Part shown: piece after piece, positions 28,605-37,239 of the stretch
Position numbering within the stretch: position 1 is the first letter of the stretch
How the letters are laid out: every line of letters begins with the position of its first letter
NCBI GenBank assembly: GCA_000333855.2
Contig: CM007334.1
Coordinates: 340,469-404,468 of the forward strand
DNA: 64,000 bases
Origin: Endotrypanum monterogeii
Lineage: Eukaryota > Euglenozoa > Kinetoplastea > Trypanosomatida > Trypanosomatidae
Direction: 5' to 3'
The notes under the pieces: generated by a model
Told to the model about the DNA's origin: nothing
Databases searched by the model: none
The model's input: the letters and a program-made list of their open reading frames with translations, nothing else
Program-made: the position numbers and the translations under genes

Positions 28605-30953
28605 CTAGCGTTGATACTGGCCTTGATCAACCACCTCAAGGCACTCAACGCTCCTGCTGGCGGACCCCGCCCTTTTCTTCCTCGCCTGAGACGCAGGCAT
28701 AGTCGAGGCCACAGCAACCCCACTCGAGAAGCTTCGGCTGGTGCTGGTCCCCTTCGGCTGGTTTGCCACTTGCTCGCGAGTCAAGATCAATGTACCGCCA
28801 CGCACCAGACCCAGCGACGCCACCACCGCCATGAACATGACGTACATCGCGCTGATCTGCTGCACGTTGTTTGCGTACTCAGCCATGTTATCAAGTGTAT
28901 GCCTCTGATCTGGAGGCAAGGCTGCGATCATGCCTGCGACTAGGTTCGCCGCGATGGGCCCCACGGAAGCTTGTGCCGAAGCCTTCCCGAGGTACCCAAC
29001 ACACACGAGTAGCTTCTCCTTGAAGGACATGCCACCGCCTATCTGAATGAGAAAGATAACAACAAACCGCACAGCTGTACTACACACCATGCAGATGATC
29101 GCCTTTGGGAAAAATTTTCCGTTGAATATCGCTTTGACGTTGATCTTAGCCCCCATAGTGGCAAACAAAATCGGCATCATGACCTGATCCCAGGACAAGG
29201 CGAGCCATGTTGCCAGATATTTCTTGTTCTCCTCGTGCTCCACCTTACCGGTCCTAGACCACATGTGAGCCACAGTGGCGGAGAAAAACACGCACATCAC
29301 ACAGCCCCCTCCTGCAAGGCTCTGCTTGTACCCAAAGAATACCATCGTGTAACAGAGCGCCAGAAACAAAGCGAAAGCGAAATCCATGCAGCTGTTCAGG
29401 TGTGCACGGGTGTACTTACCGTTCGGTAGTCGTTGCGCCTCCTTCTTGATGAGCTCCACCACGTAAAAGAAAAGAATGCCGAGAGCGATGCCGATTAAAA
29501 TCCCACCAATGAATTGAACAGGGCCCAGCGTTATCGCGATCGCCAACTTCTGATCATAAAAAATCAGCCCAATAATGAAGTTCGCACACCAAACACCAAT
29601 GACAATCTCAATACCAACCGCCGAGAGCATGAGCGACAGAGGGCCAACACCGCGTCCGTATCCCAGGTCCTGCAAGTACAAGCTACCCGGAACGACGACA
29701 GCTGGGGAGACAATACTGCACAGCATCCCTTGCAAGAAGGCCCAATTGTAGTCATTTTGATAATCGAATACTTTATTGGCGACCAGGCTATGCGAAACAC
29801 CCTCGAATACAAACGGCATTGTGGCCAGCAGCGCCGTCTGCTTCCAGTGCGGAACGATATCCTTGATGGCCAGCTTGTAGCCGGCACGGGCGAGAATGAC
29901 TGTAAGCCCGAGCTTCGACGAGATATCGTACACCTGGGGCACAATACCGTGCGTCATGTATTTGAGACTTGGAATGTTGTTCCACATGATGCCCACCCAC
30001 AGCACACCAACCAGGGGAGGTAGCTGCAGGATACGACAAGCAAGACCACCGACAATAGCCGACACGATCACAAGCACCGCTGGGTCCCAGACGTAGCCAC
30101 CTGGCTCCATTAGATGGTGAGGCAGCATGTTCCACAACATGAACCATATCAGTATAATGAAGCACAGACGAATAAATATGTTCAGCACGCGTATCGACAG
30201 CCGGCGGCCGCCAATCGCAAGGATCAGCCCCTCTTTCCAAGAGTACCGCATCTCCCAGTGCCGCTCACCCTCACAACATTCACGGATTGACGGCAGAAAC
30301 CAATTGCTGCCGGTGTAGGGCAACAGCGAGTATAAATCTCGGCTTGCCATGGTATGAGTAACGTCCGCGATGTACACAAGATCCCCTTCGTCTAGATGAT
30401 GGATCTCATGCGCCAAGGGGATCAGGTGAGGCGGTAACTCCTTGACATAGGCCTCATTCGCAAAGGATTCTGAGTAACGCAGGGGGGCGTTGTGGTGACC
30501 AGGGCGTATATAGCTGTTGTTTTCGTTATCAGATTGTGTCATCGAATGTGAACTGCTGCTTCTATGGGCAGAGTACATCGTGGCTTGGTCGGGAGCACTG
30601 CATGCGGGAACGGCCTTCGGGGCATTGTCCATGGCACCGGCTATCCCGCAGTGCAATGGGATGCGGTCCGAGTTAATGTCACTGGTAGCATGGTCAGCAG
30701 AAGATGACATGGGGAATTCTTTCCTCGACAGAGTACCATCACCCGCCGCAGCTGACTCGCCTCTGCGTTGTCCTTCGGGTGAAGTTGTGTTGTGCGGGGC
30801 CAAGAAGACGGAGTCGTACCCGACGACAATCTCGGTGTGGTATGTGTGGCGATGATCCGACTCGCCCTCACCCCTGTGGTTATCGGCTGCATCGCCGTCA
30901 CGCCGCAGGGGCACTTGAGACGAAACCCCTTCCTGAGTGTTCCGCGACGACAT
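28605..30953 (-). CDS. Na+/H+ antiporter, NHA (SLC9B/CPA2) type
   Basis: 782-residue polytopic membrane protein. A ~250-residue hydrophilic N-terminus precedes about twelve hydrophobic helices between ~255 and ~720, then a basic Ser-rich tail. The helix pattern, the AGYKLAIKDI segment (357-366), the crossover LSAVGIEIVIGV (443-454) and GYLGKASAQASVGPIA (653-668) fit the CPA2 NHA subfamily, in which Lys657 corresponds to the conserved Lys of LPKATxQAxxG. NHA proteins exchange Na+ or Li+ for protons at plasma or organellar membranes. The tandem Asp-Asp ion-binding pair of animal NHA2 appears as Ile448-Glu449, leaving one acid, which could change stoichiometry. A splice acceptor (TTTTTTTTTTTCAG, AG at 31075-31076) gives a 5' UTR of ~121 nt. 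Location and ion are inference. Confidence 0.85.
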   Translation of the reverse strand: MSSRNTQEGVSSQVPLRRDGDAADNHRGEGESDHRHTYHTEIVVGYDSVFLAPHNTTSPEGQRRGESAAAGDGTLSRKEFPMSSSADHATSDINSDRIPLHCGIAGAMDNAPKAVPACSAPDQATMYSAHRSSSSHSMTQSDNENNSYIRPGHHNAPLRYSESFANEAYVKELPPHLIPLAHEIHHLDEGDLVYIADVTHTMASRDLYSLLPYTGSNWFLPSIRECCEGERHWEMRYSWKEGLILAIGGRRLSIRVLNIFIRLCFIILIWFMLWNMLPHHLMEPGGYVWDPAVLVIVSAIVGGLACRILQLPPLVGVLWVGIMWNNIPSLKYMTHGIVPQVYDISSKLGLTVILARAGYKLAIKDIVPHWKQTALLATMPFVFEGVSHSLVANKVFDYQNDYNWAFLQGMLCSIVSPAVVVPGSLYLQDLGYGRGVGPLSLMLSAVGIEIVIGVWCANFIIGLIFYDQKLAIAITLGPVQFIGGILIGIALGILFFYVVELIKKEAQRLPNGKYTRAHLNSCMDFAFALFLALCYTMVFFGYKQSLAGGGCVMCVFFSATVAHMWSRTGKVEHEENKKYLATWLALSWDQVMMPILFATMGAKINVKAIFNGKFFPKAIICMVCSTAVRFVVIFLIQIGGGMSFKEKLLVCVGYLGKASAQASVGPIAANLVAGMIAALPPDQRHTLDNMAEYANNVQQISAMYVMFMAVVASLGLVRGGTLILTREQVANQPKGTSTSRSFSSGVAVASTMPASQARKKRAGSASRSVECLEVVDQGQYQR

Positions 30954-32206
30954 CGATATTGCGAATGTAGAAGCCGGATGTAGAGCAAGGTGGTGCTCGG
31001 CGGCAGTGATCGCTGGCTATGACACTCGTATGAATCCGAAATCAAGGACGGATCAATCAAATTTCCACCAGGTACTGAAAAAAAAAAATAATATATATAT
31101 ATATATATATGCTTTGTGAAAGTGAATAAGAACGCAAGCCTTCGAGGGGGGAGAAAGGAGGAGCGAGGAGAAGAGGTCAGACGTGAGTAGATGAAGTGAG
31201 CCGCCTTGAAAAATGTTAAAAAGAAGGGGAAAGTGGGGAGATACAAGGAGCACCAAGAGCCGCAGAGTGTTGAAAATAAAGAAAATAAAAACTTTAGTTG
31301 CTCTTTTTTTTTTTAAACAATATATATCAATGACCCCTCCCTCCGAAAGAGAGCGAGGACTCAAAGAAGAAAAGGGAGGGTTGACGTGAACAGTATGAGA
31401 AAAGCTCACTCCCTATGGTAGTGGTTAGAGAAATGGGAAGAGGGTGGACACACAGAGGAGTGGTGGAGGACAGGATAATCAGTAGATGCGAGGTCGAGTG
31501 TCGGCATTCCACTTCACAGCGTGCTCTCGACACAGCACATTGCCGAAGCGCCATATGACAGACACCCTTCTTGTCACCCGAGACGGAATGGGGTGAGAGG
31601 AGGCCATACGGTGAGGTCGATAGACACCATCAGCCCTCAGCAAGCGACGGGACCCAAAGGTGTGGAGGAGCTTAACGATGCGGGAAGTTCGTGGGCAATG
31701 CATCATTATTTTTTTTTTGTGTGCACAAGTTCAATAAAGCAGTGTTTAGAGTGTTTACATGGATATTATGTCTATTCTTTTTTTTATATATAGGTGCGTC
31801 CATGTATTTATATTTTCTCTTTCTGGCTATAAGTGGAGAGCACTCGCAACGAAGCGGAAAGAAAAAGGGGGGGAGGGGGAAACAGGGAAGAAATGCACCC
31901 CACCCCCCTCTCCCCCTTGCCGCTAATGCAACTGAGAACACCAACACTAAGAAAGATGCACTCACGCGCACGCGCAGGGGAGCTTCAGCTCCGGGCACCT
32001 CAAGTGAAACAAGAGGCCGCAGGGCAGGTCCACCTGAAGACAGCCCCCGGCCATTCACACAGGCGCACGTGGAAACCAAGCGTCAGCAACCACGCAAGCA
32101 TCATTTTGCCTGTAATTGGAAGCTGAGGCACCATGCCAGCCACTGACGGTACCAACGACCTGAAAGAAGACGCATCACAAACACTGCTATATATCAAAAT
32201 ACACGA
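30954..32206. other. Intergenic region, NHA to mitochondrial carrier 1
   Basis: No gene seen. It holds the NHA splice signal with (TA)n, purine-rich DNA at 31140-31240, poly-T runs and the 3' UTR of the first carrier. Confidence 0.65.
31075..31110 (-). promoter_or_regulatory. Trans-splice acceptor of the NHA gene with adjoining (TA)n
   Basis: The minus strand reads (TA)n (31091-31110), then a T11 tract, then CAG with its AG at 31075-31076. This is the clearest polypyrimidine-AG signal in the window. Confidence 0.8.
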
Positions 32207-33313
32207 TTACGCGTCTACCGATCCCGACATTGTCACGTAAAGGGTGCGAATCACCACACTCGCGAAGCTCACCATGAGTCGGAAGCGCAGTCCTGACCAC
32301 AGCGCTGTCACACCATCCTCTCGCACAATTGTTTTAGCGCAGTCCATCACGCCAGCGTACCGCCTCTCATCCTTCTCGTCCGACGCTGTCAGGACGAGGC
32401 GACGACTTACCACCTCCAGAGGTTGCGTGAGTACGTCAGCAATCACCGCCAACCCGCGAGCCACCGCGTACGGGTACGCCATCTGAACACGCTCGCTCAC
32501 CAAAGCGGACGCGATGAGGTACAGACCACGGTAGGTGCACACGGTCAGCGGCTCGACAGCAGCGCCGCGGTAAAACCCGCCCCACCCCTTGCGACGGTAG
32601 ATCTGGCGAGCCGTTTCTGTGGCTGTGGAGCAGCGATATACCTCCTCTGTCTCGGCACATTCGCCATCATCGCCCTTGGGCTCCGCTGGCGCCTCGCTGC
32701 CCGCGCTAATAGCGCTGGTGGCACCGCCCACTGGTGCCACAATGTCTGCCATGTAGTTGGTCATTATTGTTTTACGAATCGCGTTGTATGGAGTGGCCAC
32801 CCACACCGCGGCACTGGTGGCCACGAGTGAAAGCGCAACTACAACGGGGGTGCTCATCTCATCTGCCATACGCATCGGAATCAGCCGTTGCAAACACATG
32901 AACACTGCATTGGTAGCAAAGGAGTCGACGAAACCACTCGGCAGCGTCAGAACAGCGTCTGAGAGGACACCGCGGAGAAAGCCTTTGATACCCTCCTTTC
33001 GCCATAGACGACCGTATAACTGGCCAATGCCACGAAAGCCCCCAGCGGGCAGGCGGCCCTGTCGCACCAGCTCGCCCTCCACAGCGGTCAGCAGCATCAC
33101 ACGGTCGATCGGGGCCGCCAGGGATCTCTGGAGGAGATCAAAGACAGCGCGGATCAGCATATCTAGAGCCATATCGGTCGCAGACAACTGAAGCCCCTGA
33201 CCGACGCCGTAGTGCCCACCCACGCCGTCGCTACCCACGCCTTCCGCCTGGGAGTGCTGATACTGCTGCTGTTGCCCGTGGGCACGTGGGGAGGAAATTT
33301 CCTGAGCGGACAT
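32207..33313 (-). CDS. Mitochondrial carrier family protein, ADP/ATP-carrier-like
   Basis: 368 residues arranged as three carrier repeats after a Gln/Gly-rich N-terminus. The signature motifs are recognisable but worn: PIDRVM at 68-73, PYNAIR at 175-180 and PLEVVS at 298-303, against Px[DE]xx[KR]. Each is followed by the usual amphipathic link (for example WRKEGIKGFLRG 104-115, RRKGWGGFYRG 240-250 and VREDGVTALWSG 330-341). The PIDRV...GFLRG pattern is nearest the ADP/ATP carrier group, but the RRRMMM signature of true nucleotide carriers is replaced by SRRLVLT. The substrate is therefore unknown. It would span the mitochondrial inner membrane. The next gene upstream (35373-36701) is a divergent paralogue sharing VEGEL and NYMAD. 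The splice AG is near 33347-33373. Confidence 0.85.
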   Translation of the reverse strand: MSAQEISSPRAHGQQQQYQHSQAEGVGSDGVGGHYGVGQGLQLSATDMALDMLIRAVFDLLQRSLAAPIDRVMLLTAVEGELVRQGRLPAGGFRGIGQLYGRLWRKEGIKGFLRGVLSDAVLTLPSGFVDSFATNAVFMCLQRLIPMRMADEMSTPVVVALSLVATSAAVWVATPYNAIRKTIMTNYMADIVAPVGGATSAISAGSEAPAEPKGDDGECAETEEVYRCSTATETARQIYRRKGWGGFYRGAAVEPLTVCTYRGLYLIASALVSERVQMAYPYAVARGLAVIADVLTQPLEVVSRRLVLTASDEKDERRYAGVMDCAKTIVREDGVTALWSGLRFRLMVSFASVVIRTLYVTMSGSVDA

Positions 33314-33757
33314 GATCCTTGCACGCTACACAGCGTGACGCACCCTCTACAAAGACAAAGAGGCCAACTGTCTCAAAAGGGAAGAGAAGGGATTCCCTGT
33401 GCTAGCCTTCGTGAATGTGCGTGTCTGCAGCGTACCTGAATGACGCAGGTGCTCTGAAACGATAGAAAAAAATAATAATAATAAGAGGTGATGGAGAGAA
33501 CAGCAGCCACAAAACAAATATAAATATATATATATATATATAGATACAATATGCGTATGCTGCGAAGCTTTCACCGCGTAAAGTTTATAGGGAAACTATA
33601 CCCAAAACTACACATATAAAGTGATCGCGTTATTAATATATGCTTTCGTGTTGGTGCATGGGAAATGCGAAAAGTGGAAAAGCGAGAGATGGGGAGACGA
33701 GAAGATCGTGAAGGGAGTTCAGACACCCACCAAACAAAAAGGGGGGCACAAGATCAA

Positions 33758-33761
<4 letters not shown>

Positions 33762-33793
<32 letters not shown>
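33762..33793. repeat. (TA)n microsatellite
   Basis: 32-base AT run. Confidence 0.95.
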
Positions 33794-33797
<4 letters not shown>

Positions 33798-34849
33798 TTG
33801 TGGGTGCATGTTTTTTATTGCAACACCACATACGCGACACCGAATCAGAGACAGACAGACGCCATCCTATCACCTCCTTTTTTTATATATTACTCAAATG
33901 TGATCTGCTTCGTTATAGAAAAAAGAAGAAAGCGAAAAAAAGAGCTGTAGAACTGCGCATTCGCCAACACAACACGACGGGGAAAGGGGGGGAAGGTTAG
34001 ATGAGAGTACAGGTGCACAGCGTCAAGCAAAACGAAGATCGTGGCGGGGGGAGGGGGGGATAAAACAGATGCAGCCTTTCCGTGTGTGTGTGAGGTGCAA
34101 ACTTGGCCTTCAGCACGTGAGAAACATTCGCCAATACAGCACGGTTAGACTGTAGGCGGACGCGAGCCCCAGCGCCATCTAGTGGCGTCGTGCAAAGAAA
34201 AAAAGTACGCGGACCACTCAATGGTGATGGACACGCACACAACATGTGTCCTCGCAGGGTTTGTTCTACTCCTGTATCAGCATTGCATAGTCCAACATCG
34301 CCTTTGGCGCTAAAACACCGGCAAGTGAAAAAAAAAAAACGAATAACAGTAAGTTTTCTTCTTCCATCTCGTGAGAGCCCACACAGCGTGCGTTTGTTGT
34401 GTTTCGCGACGTACCTCACCTATAGAGGTGCATGACTGCACCGCTCAGCGTAGTTGACGGACTCTTCCACCCGCGCGGTGGGTCACCCGAAGAGCTAGAA
34501 GTGTGTCCTCGAGTACGGCTGCAGGGTTGCCCGTTTCCCCCAGGTGTAGTTGGACTGATGCGGTGCCGTAGGGATCGACCAACACGATGGATCTGTGCGC
34601 AGGGGGTTCCTGTATAGAGCAAGGCAATTCCTCGAGGCGAATACATGCGCACATCCCCCCCCCCACCTTCGTCTCTCTCACATATAGAGATGAACTGCTC
34701 TCTTTCCCCTCTCCCCCTTTTCCCCAGTGCGTAGTGGTGTGGTGGGGCGGGGTGGGGCGGGGTGCAGTTCTGCAGCGAGTCTGCCGCCGCGTGCGACGGG
34801 CTTTGCAGTGACCTGAACGACCCCCAATGGTGCGGACAGACCCCTATCT

Positions 34850-34850
<1 letters not shown>

Positions 34851-34894
<44 letters not shown>

Positions 34895-34896
34895 AA
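34851..34896. repeat. C34 followed by A12 (T12G34 on the transcribed sense)
   Basis: 34 consecutive C then 12 A on the plus strand. Transcription here runs leftwards, so the RNA would carry U12 then G34, starting about 475 nt after the stop codon of the second carrier. Confidence 0.9.
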
Positions 34897-35372
34897 CACC
34901 GTCGGATTTCATATACACGTCCTCCCCTTGCTCGAGATGCACGGCATCCCCTATTCCCGCGCCTCGGCTCTCTGATGTCGTGGCAGAAACGAAGCACAGC
35001 ACAGCAGCTGGCGCACCTACACAGTACACCGCTACGTGTCAGAGTCCCCTCACGTTTGATCAGGGACGAAGTCGAAGCCGTGGCGGCCTCGCTTTGCAGA
35101 CGCAACCGTCTGAGACGAAGACGCGTGACATCTGGTTACACGTCTAGGAGCAATCTGGGGGCAGTGGGAACTCGTTCTCAGATACCCGCTCACGTCGTGC
35201 GCAGTCCTCACATCACTGAAACGAACGAGAACGCGCACCCCTGCAGGGAAGAGGCCGTGTCCTGCAAGTCTCAGCGCACCGCGCCAGGCTCAACCACCGA
35301 GACCCTCGGCCATGGGCACGTATCCGGGCTATCAACACGTAGCCCCCCCCCTCCCCATTCGGCTGACCTTCT

Positions 35373-36701
35373 CTAGACAACAGAACCGGAAAAAGATGGA
35401 GCGGTTGGATAGCCACAAAACGTCTGTAGCAACGGTAAAACGGTGCCTGTAATGAGGCAGAGCGGATACCCAACAAACAAGCCAGCAACACCCTCAGTCT
35501 GCCACACCTGTACGGCGCAGTCCCAGCCATTTGCATAACGACATCCACGGCGCGTATGTGTGGGAGTCTTGACCTCATCCTTATCGCCGTGGAGGTCACC
35601 CTCTGCATCTTCCGCCGGCAACAATGACATGCGCTGTCGTAGAACGATGAATGGACGCTGTAGAGCGTTGACAAACGCGGCAACCGCCATCAAAACACCC
35701 AGAGTGAAAAATCGATTTTGTCCAATATCAACTAGCCACGATGGCGACGATGCAGCACCGGAGGGGGCGGCCTTCACCATCGCCACCTGCCGTATCCATC
35801 GCGACACCGGCTGCACGACCGCCCACGCGAGTCCAAGCGACAAAGCGCGGCTGGCTAGATCGAGGTCTAGTCCGTTCAACAGTAGGCTACGAATACCCAT
35901 CCGGGGAAGGATGCATCTCCATACGTGTGTAGCACTCGTGTAGCGGCGTGGTCGTCGCTGTTGCACGTCCTCTTTGCTTTCCTGCTCCCTATGCTGAGGT
36001 TCACAGGAAGGCAGAGACGTGTCTGCCATGTAGTTGACTCGAACCGTCGTCCGCACCGCTCGCAGCGGCCATGAAAGAATACTCACAACTAGCATGGGTG
36101 CAACTGTCTTGGACCATCTAACCCACCACGAGCCTGTCGCACCTTCACTCTGGTTGACGATCAACGGGTCAAACCGACTCATGAAGCGGCGCATGGCAGC
36201 AACGAGCAACACCTCCTCCACAAGAGTTACAAGCACAAAGCCCAACTCTGCCTTACCGCCACGTAAGAAGCCAGAAACATTTTTATCCTCTCCGTAGAGG
36301 TGACGGAGCCAGGCGAGGACGCCCGTTCGGGGCGGCCGTCTTGACAAAGATTCAGCCGCAGATATACTTGCCGGTGGTACGCCGGTGCGCGCTGCTTCCT
36401 TGGACAACTCTCCCTCTACGACTGTCAAGCAGTCGAGGCGAAGCAAGGCAACTTTGGCTACGAAGCTAACCGATGATATGCCCACTGTGTAGCCCAGTGC
36501 CAATAGAGCTGCGGTGATGTCATCCACGGTGATACCAGGGCTTGATGAGACACCTTCCTCCTCTAGAAAAGAATTGATGCTCGCCTCAGTCATCCGACGG
36601 TACTCGTCATCATCGGCGTAGCCCTTCCAGCCGCGTTGCTGCTGCAAAGAGGAGTCCGCTGACTTTGCCGCGTAATTATTAGAAAAAGTTGAGGCAGGCA
36701 T
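35373..36701 (-). CDS. Divergent mitochondrial carrier-like protein, paralogue of the neighbouring carrier
   Basis: 442 residues. It shares landmarks with the gene at 32207-33313: LTVVEGEL against LLTAVEGEL, LYG...SGFLRGG against LYG...KGFLRG, and VRVNYMAD against IMTNYMAD. It is therefore a tandem relative. The carrier signatures are more eroded: the first repeat has lost the Pro-x-Asp motif (RLDCLTVVEGEL, ~88-99), the second reads PLRAVR (212-217) and the third PFIVLR. Insertions occur in the first and second loops, with an acidic N-terminal extension. It may be a carrier with changed gating salt bridges or one that no longer transports. Mitochondrial inner membrane is expected from the family. 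The splice AG near 36763-36764 follows a pyrimidine tract at about 36810-36850. Confidence 0.72.
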   Translation of the reverse strand: MPASTFSNNYAAKSADSSLQQQRGWKGYADDDEYRRMTEASINSFLEEEGVSSSPGITVDDITAALLALGYTVGISSVSFVAKVALLRLDCLTVVEGELSKEAARTGVPPASISAAESLSRRPPRTGVLAWLRHLYGEDKNVSGFLRGGKAELGFVLVTLVEEVLLVAAMRRFMSRFDPLIVNQSEGATGSWWVRWSKTVAPMLVVSILSWPLRAVRTTVRVNYMADTSLPSCEPQHREQESKEDVQQRRPRRYTSATHVWRCILPRMGIRSLLLNGLDLDLASRALSLGLAWAVVQPVSRWIRQVAMVKAAPSGAASSPSWLVDIGQNRFFTLGVLMAVAAFVNALQRPFIVLRQRMSLLPAEDAEGDLHGDKDEVKTPTHTRRGCRYANGWDCAVQVWQTEGVAGLFVGYPLCLITGTVLPLLQTFCGYPTAPSFSGSVV

Positions 36702-37239
36702 ACTTAACCTCGGCTCCCCTGGGACTAGTGGTTGTCGGGTGTGGTTCGTAGGTCTGGAGGAACTCGCATTTGTGCGTTTGTGTGCGTGTGTGTTCGCCCG
36801 GGCGTGGGCATTGAGATGAATAAGAAAGCGGGCAGTGAGAAGTCAAATGAAAGTGAAGGCAGTTGACCGCCTCAGAGAGGAGGAATGATGTGTCGCGAAG
36901 CGAAGCAGAAGCGCACGCAGAAACGGCGGAGCACAAGCGCAAAAACAAAAAAAATGATAAGCTCCTGTGGCGAAGACCACCATCAAAAGCACCCAACGTC
37001 AACAAAAATACATCTCAGCGTGTCTTCTTTTTCATTTTGCATTGTTGTTTATTTGCAAGTGGCACTCCTTCTCCCTCCATAGGAGTCCATGGTGTGGGTG
37101 CGTGCGTGCGTGCGTGCGCAAGTCCAGCTGCCGCACCGAGTCACCCTCCCCCCCCCCCGCACTGCCCGGCGCATTCTCAGGTATTTCTACCTATCCATTC
37201 AAGCAATAGCGCGGCACGCCTAACTTGTGCAGGAGAGGC
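36702..37239. other. Intergenic region, carrier 2 to helical-repeat protein
   Basis: 538 bases with no gene. It holds the splice signals of carrier 2, a short (GTGC)n tetranucleotide repeat near 37099-37121, a C run near 37148-37158 and the 3' UTR of the next gene. It is one of the few intergenic stretches without a (TA)n tract. Confidence 0.65.

Larger units (their letters stand above)
33314..35372. other. Intergenic region between the two mitochondrial carriers
   Basis: 2 kb without a supported gene. It contains two (TA)n runs (33524-33542, 33762-33793), a C34A12 homopolymer pair (34851-34896) and smaller C and G runs. The right half should be the 3' UTR of the second carrier. Confidence 0.65.

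Noticed and set aside
34416..35105. 229-codon minus-strand frame containing a poly-Gly run
   Set aside because: The Gly run is simply the C34 homopolymer; the rest shows no coding pattern.
34762..35376. 204-codon plus-strand frame with a poly-Pro run
   Set aside because: Translation of the same C34 tract; antisense to the polycistron and overlapping the end of a real carrier gene.
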